From positions 1 through 64,000 of the forward strand of contig PBDR01000001.1 in the NCBI GenBank assembly GCA_002717385.1: a stretch of 64,000 nt of DNA, given 5' to 3'. Made by a program: the position numbers and the translations under genes. The notes beneath the pieces were generated by a model. It was given only the letters and a program-made list of their open reading frames with translations, searched no databases and had not been told where the DNA came from. Source of the DNA: Chloroflexota bacterium. GTDB taxonomy: Bacteria > Chloroflexota > Dehalococcoidia > Lucifugimonadales > Lucifugimonadaceae. Positions 16,126 through 24,730 of the stretch are shown here, one piece after another (within the stretch, counting starts at the first letter, position 1; each line of letters begins with the position of its first letter).

Positions 16126-16842
16126 TTAAGTTTTATTTATTATGATTAAGTCTATTTCATCTTCATTTTTTCGTAGAGTGTATCTAAGAAAAATTAAAGA
16201 TGATAAAACTAATGTGAAAGTTACTACTGAAAACAATAGAGTAAGAATTATATTTTGAGAAATAAAAGAATCACTGGTTGCTGCTGGACCAGCTATTAAA
16301 GGAGGGTGAGCTCGTTCCCAAAGATTAGCTGCAAAATATATAATTGGTGTATCTATTGCACCAATTATACCTATAACAGCAGAAATTCTTTTTTGCTGGA
16401 TCCCCTTAGGAAAATATGCTCTGAACATCAAATAGGCTATAAAAAGTATAAATAAAATAAGAGAGAAAGTTAATTTTGCTTCACCTGTCCAAAAAACACC
16501 CCATACAGGTCTAGCCCATAACATTCCTGATAGTAGCATCATTGCACCAAATATTGCTCCAGATTCTGCAGCGGATAGAGCAATTCTGTCCCATTTTTCA
16601 GCTTTTTTATATAGATACATTATAGATGAAAATGCAACTATACAAATTGCTGCCATACTGCCCCATGCAACAGGGACATGTAAATATAAAATTCTTTGTA
16701 TAGCTCCCTGATTAATTTCAGTTGGGACCCAAACGAAAATCATCCACATGTCAATAACAACAATTATGCCGGTAAATATGATAAATATATTAATAAAATT
16801 TAATTTGGTTATTTTCATGGGATCAAAACTTTTTAAAACCAA
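16126..16842 (-). CDS. ccmC: Heme transporter/handling protein CcmC
   Basis: A 238-aa, six-helix membrane protein of the heme-handling family. The His-containing LYLHVPVAWGSM segment, the tryptophan-rich periplasmic loop GMLWARPVWGVFWTGEAKLT and a late IYFAANLWERAHPP region are visible. CcmC attaches heme to CcmE with CcmABD. The WWD-type loop has GEAKLT where many CcmC proteins have WDARLT. It lies 13 bp after ccmB in the same transcript direction. Confidence 0.9.
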   Translation of the reverse strand: MVLKSFDPMKITKLNFINIFIIFTGIIVVIDMWMIFVWVPTEINQGAIQRILYLHVPVAWGSMAAICIVAFSSIMYLYKKAEKWDRIALSAAESGAIFGAMMLLSGMLWARPVWGVFWTGEAKLTFSLILFILFIAYLMFRAYFPKGIQQKRISAVIGIIGAIDTPIIYFAANLWERAHPPLIAGPAATSDSFISQNIILTLLFSVVTFTLVLSSLIFLRYTLRKNEDEIDLIIINKT

Positions 16843-16855
16843 TTTTAATTGTAAT

Positions 16856-17527
16856 TTATTCTTGTAGAATGTGATCGAATAAAAGTAGTGAAATCAAGAA
16901 AAAGATCGCATCATAAAATAACACAAAGAATATCCATGATTGTATATCAGAAAAATTATTATTTTGAATAATTTTGTCCATACAATCGACACCAGCAAAT
17001 AAAAGTGGCGTGACAGCGGGGAAAAAAACAAGTGATAACATTACTTCTCTTGCCCTAACTTTGATGCTCATTATTGCAAAAAAAGTCCCTAATGTAGACA
17101 ATCCAAAAGATATTATTATTGCTAATAATAAGTATTCTATTTTGAGGATATTAATATTGAACAGAATTGATGTGATAGGCAATGCAAAAACAGATGAAAT
17201 TAGGACTAGGATAAAATTACTAGTAAATTTACCAAAAAAAATTATATCTTTAGATATAGGTGATAAGATTAATGCTTCAAACGCACCATTTTCAATCTCT
17301 ATAGAAAATCTTCTGCCTAATGCTATTGTGAAAGAAAAAATTATAGCTGACCAATATATTGCTGGTACAATTTTCTGAGTTTCCTTAGTATTTACATCTA
17401 TAGAAAAAACAAAAATTGATAAAACTAATGTTGAAAATCCTAATATTGTAAATAAAACTTCTTTTCTTCTTAATTCTAAAATGAGATCTCTTTTAGCGAT
17501 ATTCCATATAGTTTTAAAAGGGTTCAA
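16856..17527 (-). CDS. ccmB: Heme exporter permease CcmB
   Basis: A 223-aa, six-helix protein of the CcmB family, the permease partner of CcmA. It starts with a cytoplasmic IWNIAKRDLILELRRKEVL and has IYWSAIIFSFTIALGRRFSIEIENGAFEALILSPISKDIIFFGKF, the characteristic early part of CcmB. Together with CcmA it powers release of holo-CcmE from CcmCD. It overlaps ccmA by 4 bp. Confidence 0.9.
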   Translation of the reverse strand: MNPFKTIWNIAKRDLILELRRKEVLFTILGFSTLVLSIFVFSIDVNTKETQKIVPAIYWSAIIFSFTIALGRRFSIEIENGAFEALILSPISKDIIFFGKFTSNFILVLISSVFALPITSILFNINILKIEYLLLAIIISFGLSTLGTFFAIMSIKVRAREVMLSLVFFPAVTPLLFAGVDCMDKIIQNNNFSDIQSWIFFVLFYDAIFFLISLLLFDHILQE

Positions 17528-18210
17528 AATATTAGATTCTTTCTATCCTTTGTAACGTTTATCAAAGATGAATTTTTCATAAACAATACTTGATCGGCTA
17601 TATCAATCCATTTTTCCAATCTGTGTGATGCTAGTAAAATACTAGTTCCTAATTTTTTCTCCTCTATAATTTCTCTAAATAAAATTTCTTGGCTTTGTTT
17701 GTCTAAACCCGAGTCAGGCTCATCCAAGATAATTAACTTTGGGTTATTTAAGAAAGCTTTAGCATTTGCTATTCTTTTTATTTGTCCTTGAGATAAATAT
17801 TTTATTTTTTTATCTAAAATTTCTGTTAATTCAAATCTATCTACTATATTTTTAAGGTTTCCTTTTTTATTCGTTATTCCGTATAAATCTGATGAGTATT
17901 CAAGATTTTCTTTTCCAGTAAAATCATCGTACATCATGCTATTATGCATTCCGAATCCAATTTTACTTTTTACTATTTCAAATTCTTTTTTAAGTGAAGT
18001 TTGAAAAATTTTTATTTCACCTTCATCATGTGAGCATAATGAAGAAATAATTCTTATTAAGGTAGTTTTACCCGATCCATTAGATCCTGTAATAAGTACA
18101 AATTCACCCTTACCCATTTCAAAGCTTATATTTTCTAATATTTTCTTATTACCAAAACTTTTATATAGTTGTGATACTTCAAGTAGGTTTATATTTTTTT
18201 GATTTTTCAT
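17524..18210 (-). CDS. ccmA: Heme exporter ABC ATPase CcmA
   Basis: A 228-aa ABC ATPase with Walker A GSNGSGKTT, signature LSQGQIKRI, Walker B LIILDEPDSGLD and a switch histidine (LLASHRLE). It is first in the ccmABC-E group and so the expected CcmA. LSQGQ replaces the canonical LSGGQ, which is common in CcmA. The gene is divergent from the RluB-type gene with a 55-bp gap that must hold both promoters. Confidence 0.92.
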   Translation of the reverse strand: MKNQKNINLLEVSQLYKSFGNKKILENISFEMGKGEFVLITGSNGSGKTTLIRIISSLCSHDEGEIKIFQTSLKKEFEIVKSKIGFGMHNSMMYDDFTGKENLEYSSDLYGITNKKGNLKNIVDRFELTEILDKKIKYLSQGQIKRIANAKAFLNNPKLIILDEPDSGLDKQSQEILFREIIEEKKLGTSILLASHRLEKWIDIADQVLFMKNSSLINVTKDRKNLIF

Positions 18211-18265
18211 TCGTATAAAATAATAAATAGTTATATATTTAAGAATACTATTCTGATCTATTATT

Positions 18266-18958
18266 ATGAAGCAAAGACTGCAAAAAATAATAGCTTCTTC
18301 TGGAATTTCTTCCAGACGTAAGGCTGAAGATTTAATAAAAAATAAACGTGTGAAGATTAATGGTAGTTTGGCTTCATTGGGTTCTTTAGCTGATCCTGAA
18401 AGTGATGATATAAAGTTAGATGGTAAATTGATTGTTCCGGAAGAAAAAAAATATATTCTTCTTAATAAACCTGAGGGTTATGTTTGTACAATGAAAGATA
18501 CACATAATCGTCCAATTATTAATTCTCTTATCAATATTTCTGAAAGGATTTTTCCAATTGGAAGATTGGATATTAATACTTCAGGATTGATTTTGCTTAC
18601 AAATGACGGAAATTTTTCTAATATTGTTAATCATCCAAAAAATAGAATAGTAAAAAGATATATTGCGATAACCAAAAAACCGGTAACTTTTCAAATTTGC
18701 GAAGCTTTACAAAAAGGTTTTTACCTAAATGATGGTTTCGTAAAAGTTGATAATGCTATTCCAGTAAATAATAATATAGGTATTCAGATAGATATTCACA
18801 TTGGTAGGAATCGCATTATTAGAAGGATGTTAGAACATTTAAAAAATCCACTTCTGAATCTCAAGAGAACAAAAATTGGTAATTTAAATTTATATGGATT
18901 AGAATTGGGCAGATGGAGGACGATTTCAAAAGATGAACGTGATAAACTTCTTTCTTAG
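18266..18958 (+). CDS. rluB: Pseudouridine synthase, RluB/RsuA family
   Basis: This 230-aa protein has an N-terminal S4 RNA-binding domain (LQKIIASSGISSRRKAEDLIKNKRVKING) and the RsuA-type catalytic domain with GRLDINTSGLILLTNDG, whose Asp is the nucleophile. RluB modifies 23S rRNA at the position equivalent to U2605, while RsuA acts on 16S rRNA. The S4-plus-short-catalytic architecture and genome habit fit RluB, but the two are hard to tell apart by eye. No key residue is missing. Confidence 0.85.
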   Translation: MKQRLQKIIASSGISSRRKAEDLIKNKRVKINGSLASLGSLADPESDDIKLDGKLIVPEEKKYILLNKPEGYVCTMKDTHNRPIINSLINISERIFPIGRLDINTSGLILLTNDGNFSNIVNHPKNRIVKRYIAITKKPVTFQICEALQKGFYLNDGFVKVDNAIPVNNNIGIQIDIHIGRNRIIRRMLEHLKNPLLNLKRTKIGNLNLYGLELGRWRTISKDERDKLLS

Positions 18959-19027
18959 GGATTTGACAGTAAGTAAACAATGAAAATCCAATATATATAT
19001 TAGTAATGTTTTTGAGGTTTTTTTTAA

Positions 19028-19798
19028 ATGAAATTTGTAAGATTTTCTGATGGTTATTCCGAAAAATTTGGTATTGTTGATGGAGAAAAAATAAATGAAA
19101 TATCTAATTCTCCTATAGGTAAAGATTATAATGAAACTGGTGAAGTATTTGATTTAGATTCTATAAAGATACTTGCACCTAATCCTAACCCAGGTAAAAT
19201 GCTTTGCCTAGCACTAAATTATGAAAGTCATTTATTAGGTGCTGATAGACCAACTAGACCTGAACCTTTTTATAAGAATTCTAATGCAATTATAGGTCCT
19301 GGAGATACAATTATTTTACCTAAAGATTCAGGTTTGGTTGTCTGTGAATCTGAATTAGTAGCTATTATTGGAAAAACAACATCAAATGTTTCTGAAGAAG
19401 ATGCTTTAGACCATGTTTTTGGTTATACATGTGGTAATGATGTTAGTGCAAGAGAATGGCAATCTGGTACAAGATCTGATAAACAATGGTGGAGAGCAAA
19501 ATCTTCAGATACTTTTGGTCCAACTGGACCATATATCGTTACAGATCTAGACCCACAGAACCTTTCAATTAGAGGTTTCGTTAATGGAGTCCAAGGGCAA
19601 AAATGTCATACTTCGGAAATGATTTTTACAACAGCCCAGGCTATATCCTTTATAAGTAGATATGTAACATTAGATTGTGGAGATATGATTTGGACAGGTA
19701 CATCAGGGACTACACCTCCAATTAATCCTGGGGGAGATGTCACTGTTGAAATTCAAAGTATTGGAAAATTACATAATTTAGTAAATCTATCAAGCTAG
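19028..19798 (+). CDS. Fumarylacetoacetate hydrolase-family enzyme
   Basis: A 256-aa member of the FAH family, which cleaves or isomerises beta-diketo acids in aromatic and sugar-acid breakdown. The short N-terminal domain precedes the catalytic core (CLALNYESHLLGADRPTRPEPFYKNSNAI, VCESELVAIIGK with the metal-binding E-x-E, GYTCGNDVSAREWQ, and GDMIWTGTSGTTPPINPGGDVTVEI). This arrangement matches ureidoglycolate lyase/2-oxohept-3-ene-dioate hydratase-isomerase-like proteins. The substrate cannot be assigned. Confidence 0.85.
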   Translation: MKFVRFSDGYSEKFGIVDGEKINEISNSPIGKDYNETGEVFDLDSIKILAPNPNPGKMLCLALNYESHLLGADRPTRPEPFYKNSNAIIGPGDTIILPKDSGLVVCESELVAIIGKTTSNVSEEDALDHVFGYTCGNDVSAREWQSGTRSDKQWWRAKSSDTFGPTGPYIVTDLDPQNLSIRGFVNGVQGQKCHTSEMIFTTAQAISFISRYVTLDCGDMIWTGTSGTTPPINPGGDVTVEIQSIGKLHNLVNLSS

Positions 19799-19803
19799 TG
19801 AAT

Positions 19804-19821
19804 TATTGTAATATTACAATA
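19804..19821. repeat. 18-bp perfect palindrome between convergent genes
   Basis: TATTGTAAT followed by ATTACAATA forms an uninterrupted 18-bp palindrome right after the FAH-family gene and before the convergent ccdA. With no loop and no T-tract it is not a standard intrinsic terminator. A cruciform or protein-binding site, or simply a bidirectional terminator stem, are possible. Confidence 0.5.
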
Positions 19822-19835
19822 CTAAACTTTTGATA

Positions 19836-20645
19836 TTATCCAATAAGATCATAATTTAACCAGTATATTATTAAATATATTCCTACAAGAGAAATTAATA
19901 TTCCAGATAGGTATTTGTACCATTTTGTTACAGATGTTTTTTGTAGATTGGAAATGTTTTTTAAAAAACTAGCCAATAAAGTGATAATTAATATCACTGA
20001 AGTCATTCCAAAAGAGTAACTAATGAATTGTTTTATTCCGTTAAGAAATCCGCCAGTGCTAATTGAATTGGATATAAGAGCTATAAATAATGGTAAGGTA
20101 CAACTAATTGATGCTATTCCATAGGATAAACCATATAAGAAAAAATTTTTGAATTGAGAATTAGTATTGATATTAATCATTGATGACAAATTTTGAGGAA
20201 ATGAAAGATATAAACTTTTTCCAGAAAAGGTATAGATCCCTAAAATTACTAATGAAAATCCTATTATTATAGTTAACCAAGATAAAAGTGGTTGTATAAA
20301 AAGTATTCCCCATGAAATAGCTAATCCAACAGATCCAAAAATACTAACAAACCCCAAACCTAAAGCAAAAGATATTTGGAATGATTTTAAAATTTGATTC
20401 GTAATATTTATTTTCTGTTTTTTTTCATTATTTATTGATAAGAACATAGAGATATATACAGGTAACATTACGAATCCACATGGATTTACAGTTGCAATCA
20501 TACCGGACATAAAAGAGAAACTTAACGGTATAAGAGAATCTATTTTTTTAATGTTAACCGTACTGAAACTTGATAGTTCTAGGATATTCAAAAAAATGTT
20601 TTCTAATATTTCATCAAAAAATAAACCTATTAATAATGAAAACAT
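19836..20645 (-). CDS. ccdA: CcdA/DsbD-type thiol-disulfide transmembrane protein
   Basis: A 269-aa, six-to-seven-helix protein of the CcdA family, which moves reducing equivalents from cytoplasmic thioredoxin across the membrane to keep apocytochrome c heme-binding cysteines reduced. The two conserved redox cysteines are present in ATVNPCGFVMLPVYI and SISCTLPLFI. It complements the ccm genes 1.6 kb away on the same strand, although two genes on the other strand lie between. An extra N-terminal hydrophobic segment precedes the first CcdA helix. Confidence 0.88.
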   Translation of the reverse strand: MFSLLIGLFFDEILENIFLNILELSSFSTVNIKKIDSLIPLSFSFMSGMIATVNPCGFVMLPVYISMFLSINNEKKQKINITNQILKSFQISFALGLGFVSIFGSVGLAISWGILFIQPLLSWLTIIIGFSLVILGIYTFSGKSLYLSFPQNLSSMININTNSQFKNFFLYGLSYGIASISCTLPLFIALISNSISTGGFLNGIKQFISYSFGMTSVILIITLLASFLKNISNLQKTSVTKWYKYLSGILISLVGIYLIIYWLNYDLIG

Positions 20646-20853
20646 TAAAATAAAAATAAATATTATTGATAACTTTTTATTAATAGTGGAAATTCCTGTG
20701 AAAAATAATTCATTTTATAAACACGAAAAATCAAAATATCAGTTTTGTTTTATTCGTGCAATGACATTTTAATTTGAAGATAATTACAAGTCTAACCCAA
20801 AATAATAAAATAAATTAATTTATCTTGAAAATTACCTTACTATAAATAATATT

Positions 20854-21558
20854 TTGACAATATCTAATAAACAATCTCAACCATTTCTAATTCCCCCAAA
20901 TACTATTGAGAGTAATTTTGATTCAATAAAAAAAGTATATGTGAATGTAAAAAATAGTTATTCACGTAATGAGTTTCTGATAAATATGAGAGCATTATCT
21001 GATTATTTTATTTTGGATGGTAAACAAAAGCTCGACTCTAAATTTTCTGTAGAAATAATAGATTTTGATAAACTTCAAGATGAAAATTTTCAGATAGATA
21101 ATTCTTTCAATGTGATCTTTTTGGGTGATGACTGGTCTGATAAAGAAATGATCAAGGCTTTTATTTTAGGATGTAAGGGATTTATCACAAAATCCTCATC
21201 TCATGTTTTATTAAGAGAAATTATTGGATCAACAATTCATTATAAGGGCAATTATCTTTTACATCAGATTTCTGAAAGATTTAAAGCAAGTGAATTATTA
21301 AATCTAACTATTAAAGATTTTAATCAAGTTATACAAAAAAAAGAATTTGACGATTGTCCATTAAATTCTAGAGAGATTTCTATTCTTGAACAAATTGCTA
21401 AAGGTACTTCGAGTAAATCTATTGCTGAGATTTTAAACTTAGGAGAGCAAACAATTAAAAACTATGTTTCAGGAATATTAATTAAAATTGGAGCCCAAAA
21501 CAGAACTCATGCTGTATATATCTCTATCAAAAACAATTGGATAACCACTCTGAATTAG
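20854..21558 (+). CDS. LuxR-type transcriptional regulator with degenerate receiver
   Basis: This 234-aa protein ends in a clear LuxR helix-turn-helix (LNSREISILEQIAKGTSSKSIAEILNLGEQTIKNYVSGILIKIGAQNRTHAV). The N-terminal half resembles a NarL-type receiver in outline (NVIFLGDDWSDKEMIKAFILGCKGFITKSSSHVLLREI, with a Lys matching the conserved Lys). It lacks a clear phospho-acceptor Asp in the usual DLxMP context and the early acidic pair. It is likely a phosphorylation-independent regulator. The start is TTG. No kinase gene is adjacent. The target is unknown, and it sits just upstream of the rpsB operon. Confidence 0.75.
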   Translation: MTISNKQSQPFLIPPNTIESNFDSIKKVYVNVKNSYSRNEFLINMRALSDYFILDGKQKLDSKFSVEIIDFDKLQDENFQIDNSFNVIFLGDDWSDKEMIKAFILGCKGFITKSSSHVLLREIIGSTIHYKGNYLLHQISERFKASELLNLTIKDFNQVIQKKEFDDCPLNSREISILEQIAKGTSSKSIAEILNLGEQTIKNYVSGILIKIGAQNRTHAVYISIKNNWITTLN

Positions 21559-21656
21559 TATTTTAATATCCCCCTGGTATTCCTCCAACTTAAATTTTTT
21601 GTTAGAATATTTCTAGTCAATATTTATCAAATATTGGACTGTAGATTATTATTAGA

Positions 21657-21680
21657 CCAATTCAAAAGATGCTGAATTGG
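21657..21680 (+). promoter_or_regulatory. Stem-loop in rpsB 5' leader
   Basis: CCAATTCA and TGAATTGG form a perfect 8-bp stem around an 8-nt loop (AAAGATGC), ending four bases before the rpsB GAGG ribosome-binding site. This location suits translational control of S2, which is known to autoregulate rpsB-tsf in several bacteria. No similarity to a known rpsB leader class was checked. Confidence 0.5.
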
Positions 21681-21694
21681 AAATGAGGCGAAAA

Positions 21695-22789
21695 ATGACA
21701 GCCGAGGAATTGACCTCTACTGAGGCTAATGAGCAACAGATTGAGGCGACGGCTCCTTTAGATCTTCGTACCTTATTCACTGCTGGGGTTCACTTTGGTC
21801 ACCCTACTAAGCGGTGGAATCCAAAAATGGAAGAATATATTTTTTCTAAGCGTGCGGGTGCACACATTATTGACCTTTCTAAAACAATTTCTTGTCTAAA
21901 CACAGCGAAGGAATATATTGAGGAACTGGTTGGAAAAGGTGGAGAATGTCTTATAGTAGGTACTAAGGGGCAGGCGCAAAAATCAATAGAAAAACATTGT
22001 AAACAATCCAATATACTTTATGTTAATCAAAGATGGTTAGGTGGAATGTTAACAAATTTTCAGACTGTGCAAAAACGTATTGAACGTTTAATATTTCTTG
22101 AAGATTCTTTTACAAAAGGAACAGTAGAAACTCAAACAAAAAGAGAGACTTTGAAAGTCAACAATGAAATAGAAAGATTGAATAAATTTTTTGGTGGGAT
22201 TAAGGAAATGGAAAAAATACCTGATGTTATTTATGTCGTTGATACAGAATCGGAACATATTGCAGTTTCAGAAGCAAACAGATTGAAAATACCTGTAATA
22301 GGTATAGTGGACACTAATAGTGATCCTTCAGGTATTGATTATCCTATTCCTGGGAACGATGATTCTATAAGATCGATAGAAATTATTACATCTCATATCG
22401 TTGATGCGATAAACCGTGGTAAATCAACAGCCAAAATTAAATCGGAAGAAAAATTGGCAAATGAAGCTGATTTGGAAGCACAAGAGGAAGCGGCAAGGCA
22501 GGCTATACAACTTGCTGCAGCAGATAGGTCACAAAAAAAACCTGAAAAAATTAAATCTAGTGATTCGTCTTCGTCAAAAGTTATTAAAAAATCTAAAATA
22601 TCAAATAATAATACAAATCCTGATAAAACAAATTCTTCAAAATCGAAAGTTTCTCAAGAAATATCGAATTCTAAAATAGATGATTCATCTAATACATCCG
22701 AACAAATCAACGATTCAAAGAAAAAAACTACTTCAAAGATTAAAAAGAAACAAGAACGAACATCTTCCAATGATGGGGAAAAAGTTTAA
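21695..22789 (+). CDS. rpsB: 30S ribosomal protein S2 with long basic tail
   Basis: S2 core is unmistakable: LFTAGVHFGHPTKRWNPKMEEYIFSKRAGAHIIDL, VNQRWLGGMLTNFQTV, PDVIYVVDTESEHIAVSEANRLKIPVIGIVDTNSDP. The core ends near residue 250. It is followed by a glutamine/alanine segment and then ~100 residues of low-complexity Lys/Ser/Asn (SSSSKVIKKSKISNNN and similar). Total is about 364 aa versus ~230-260 for ordinary S2. The ORF track begins at a TTG at 21677, but a GAGG six bases before the ATG at 21695 decides the start. It is first gene of rpsB-tsf-pyrH-frr. Confidence 0.95.
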   Translation: MTAEELTSTEANEQQIEATAPLDLRTLFTAGVHFGHPTKRWNPKMEEYIFSKRAGAHIIDLSKTISCLNTAKEYIEELVGKGGECLIVGTKGQAQKSIEKHCKQSNILYVNQRWLGGMLTNFQTVQKRIERLIFLEDSFTKGTVETQTKRETLKVNNEIERLNKFFGGIKEMEKIPDVIYVVDTESEHIAVSEANRLKIPVIGIVDTNSDPSGIDYPIPGNDDSIRSIEIITSHIVDAINRGKSTAKIKSEEKLANEADLEAQEEAARQAIQLAAADRSQKKPEKIKSSDSSSSKVIKKSKISNNNTNPDKTNSSKSKVSQEISNSKIDDSSNTSEQINDSKKKTTSKIKKKQERTSSNDGEKV

Positions 22790-22827
22790 TAAAGGAAAAA
22801 ATTAAGATTTCATAGGATCTAAAAGTT

Positions 22828-23328
22828 ATGGTAAATATAGCTCAGGTTAAAGAATTAAGAGATAAAACAGGTGTAGGAATTATGGATGCAAAAAATGCAC
22901 TAGAAGAAGCCGATGGTAATTTAGATACGGCATTAAAGATTTTATCTGAAAAAGGTCTTGCTACAGCAAGTAAAAGATCTGGAAGATCTACATCAGAAGG
23001 TAGGGTGATTAGTTATATCCATACAGGAGGTAGAATTGGAGCAATGTTGGAGATAAAATGTGAAACAGACTTTGTAGGTAAAACTGAAGAATTTACTGAT
23101 CTTGGGAAAAACATTGCTATGCAAATTGCTGCGATGAATCCATTTTATGTTGATAGAGATTCTATCGCAGATGATATTACGGATTTTGAAGACCATGAAA
23201 TTTTGATGGAACAAGAATATATTCGTGACAGTAGTATGACTATTCGAGATTTGGTAAATGCAACCATTAGTAAAACTGGTGAAAATATACGTGTTACGCG
23301 TTTTGTGAGATATGAATTGGGCGATTAG
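22828..23328 (+). CDS. tsf: Elongation factor Ts, short form
   Basis: EF-Ts catalyses GDP release from EF-Tu. The N-terminal UBA-like part (VKELRDKTGVGIMDAKNALEEADGNLDTALKILSEKG) and the first core subdomain (GGRIGAMLEIKCETDFVGKTEEF with the TDFV motif) are present. At 166 aa it lacks most of the second core subdomain and coiled coil found in the 280-aa E. coli protein. It is closer to the short Thermus/Chloroflexi-type factor, which works as a dimer. It is in the standard position after rpsB. Confidence 0.93.
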   Translation: MVNIAQVKELRDKTGVGIMDAKNALEEADGNLDTALKILSEKGLATASKRSGRSTSEGRVISYIHTGGRIGAMLEIKCETDFVGKTEEFTDLGKNIAMQIAAMNPFYVDRDSIADDITDFEDHEILMEQEYIRDSSMTIRDLVNATISKTGENIRVTRFVRYELGD

Positions 23329-23356
23329 TTGTAATTTACAAGTCAAGTGAAAATTT

Positions 23357-24079
23357 ATGCCTGAAAAAAAATACTCTAGAATTTTATTGAAATTGTCAGG
23401 AGAGTCATTAAAGGGGAAAAAAGAATATGGTCTTGATATTAGTATATTAAAATTTATTTCTAAACAGATTTTATCTTTACAAACAATGGGTTTAGAAATT
23501 GGTATCGTAATTGGAGGAGGAAATATATGGAGAGGAGTTGACTATGAATTGATTGGAATGGATAGGTCAACTGCTGATTCAGCAGGTATGTTGGCTACAA
23601 TTATGAATGCTTTATCATTGCAAGATTCTCTTGAATCAATGAATGTCGATGTTAGAACTCAATCTTCAATAAATGTACCTAGTGTTGCTGAACCTTACAT
23701 ACGGAGAAGAGCAATAAGACATATGGAAAAAGGTAGAGTAGTAATTTTTGCTGGTGGAACAGGCAACCCTTATATGTCTACAGATACAGCTGCAGCTTTG
23801 AAAGCCCTAGAGATAGGTGCAGAAGTTTTAATAATGGCAAAAAATAATGTTGATGGAGTTTATAATTCTGATCCTTTGGTAAATAATGATGCAGTAAAAT
23901 TTAGCTCAATTACTCATTATGACGCTCTATCAAAAAAGCTTAACGTATTAGATAGTACTGCTTTATCTTTGTGTATGGATAATAATTTACCTATTATAGT
24001 TTTTAATATTTTTGAAGATATGAATATTATTAGAATATGTGAAGGGGAGAAAATAGGAACTTTAATTAGTACGGATTGA
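23357..24079 (+). CDS. pyrH: UMP kinase
   Basis: A 240-aa amino-acid-kinase-fold UMP kinase, making UDP in pyrimidine synthesis. Motifs are LLKLSGESLKG (phosphate-binding start), GIVIGGGNIWRG, MDRSTADSAGMLATIMNALSLQDSLE, FAGGTGNPYMSTDTAAALKALEIGAE and a C-terminal LDSTALSLCMDNNLPIIVFN. It is full length with normal gene order (tsf-pyrH-frr). Confidence 0.96.
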   Translation: MPEKKYSRILLKLSGESLKGKKEYGLDISILKFISKQILSLQTMGLEIGIVIGGGNIWRGVDYELIGMDRSTADSAGMLATIMNALSLQDSLESMNVDVRTQSSINVPSVAEPYIRRRAIRHMEKGRVVIFAGGTGNPYMSTDTAAALKALEIGAEVLIMAKNNVDGVYNSDPLVNNDAVKFSSITHYDALSKKLNVLDSTALSLCMDNNLPIIVFNIFEDMNIIRICEGEKIGTLISTD

Positions 24080-24136
24080 TATTCTTTGATAACTTTTGAA
24101 TATATTTGAATTTTTATTAATGATTTGAGATAAAAA

Positions 24137-24694
24137 ATGTTAGAAGAAATTTTGAATGATGCAAGAATAAAGATGAAAGCTTCACTTACATCTTACAAAA
24201 GTAATTTGAAAGGTGTTAGGACTGGAAGAGCATCTACTGGATTGGTTGAATCAATGAAAGTAGATTATTATGGTTCCGAAATGCCATTAAATCAACTTGC
24301 GCAAATCAATCTAGGGGATTCTCGAATGATAATTATTCAACCCTGGGATAAAAATTCTATCGAAAGTATTGCCAAGTCTATTCAATCTTCTGATTTAAAT
24401 ATTTCACCTAACATTGATGGAGAGATAATCCGATTGAATATTCCTCCTTTAACTGAAGAAACGCGAAAAGAAATTGTGCGTATGGTGAAATCAAGATCTG
24501 AAGAATCAAAAATAACTATAAGAAATATTAGAAGAACTGCTCAAGAGTCTATCAGAAATGATGAAAAATCAGGAACATCTTCTCAGGATGAATGTAGAAG
24601 AGCTCAGTCATCTTTAGAACAACTTACTACTGAGTTTATAGATAATATCGAAAAAGAATTGAATAATAAGGAAAAAGAGATAATGCAAGTATGA
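24137..24694 (+). CDS. frr: Ribosome recycling factor
   Basis: A 185-aa RRF that, with EF-G, splits post-termination ribosomes. Recognisable segments are LTSYKSNLKGVRTGRASTGLVE, VDYYGSEMPLNQLAQI, IQPWDKNSIESIAKSI, IRLNIPPLTEETRKEIVRMVK and the helical-arm RNIRRTAQESIRNDEK. Length and order are normal. It has 57 bp to pyrH and 36 bp to uppS. Confidence 0.96.
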   Translation: MLEEILNDARIKMKASLTSYKSNLKGVRTGRASTGLVESMKVDYYGSEMPLNQLAQINLGDSRMIIIQPWDKNSIESIAKSIQSSDLNISPNIDGEIIRLNIPPLTEETRKEIVRMVKSRSEESKITIRNIRRTAQESIRNDEKSGTSSQDECRRAQSSLEQLTTEFIDNIEKELNNKEKEIMQV

Positions 24695-24730
24695 ATTGGT
24701 TCAAAAAATATTAACAGGAGTAAAATCTCA

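Noticed and set aside
16974-17378. 134-aa plus-strand ORF
   Set aside because: It lies entirely inside ccmB on the opposite strand and its translation is low-complexity Ile/Asn/Lys with no family features, a shadow of the real gene.
20551-20772. 73-aa plus-strand ORF
   Set aside because: It overlaps the 5' end of ccdA in antisense and has no ribosome-binding site or recognisable motif.
22416-22679. 87-aa Lys/Gln-rich plus-strand ORF
   Set aside because: It is an alternative frame across the low-complexity tail of rpsB; no ribosome-binding site or homology cue.
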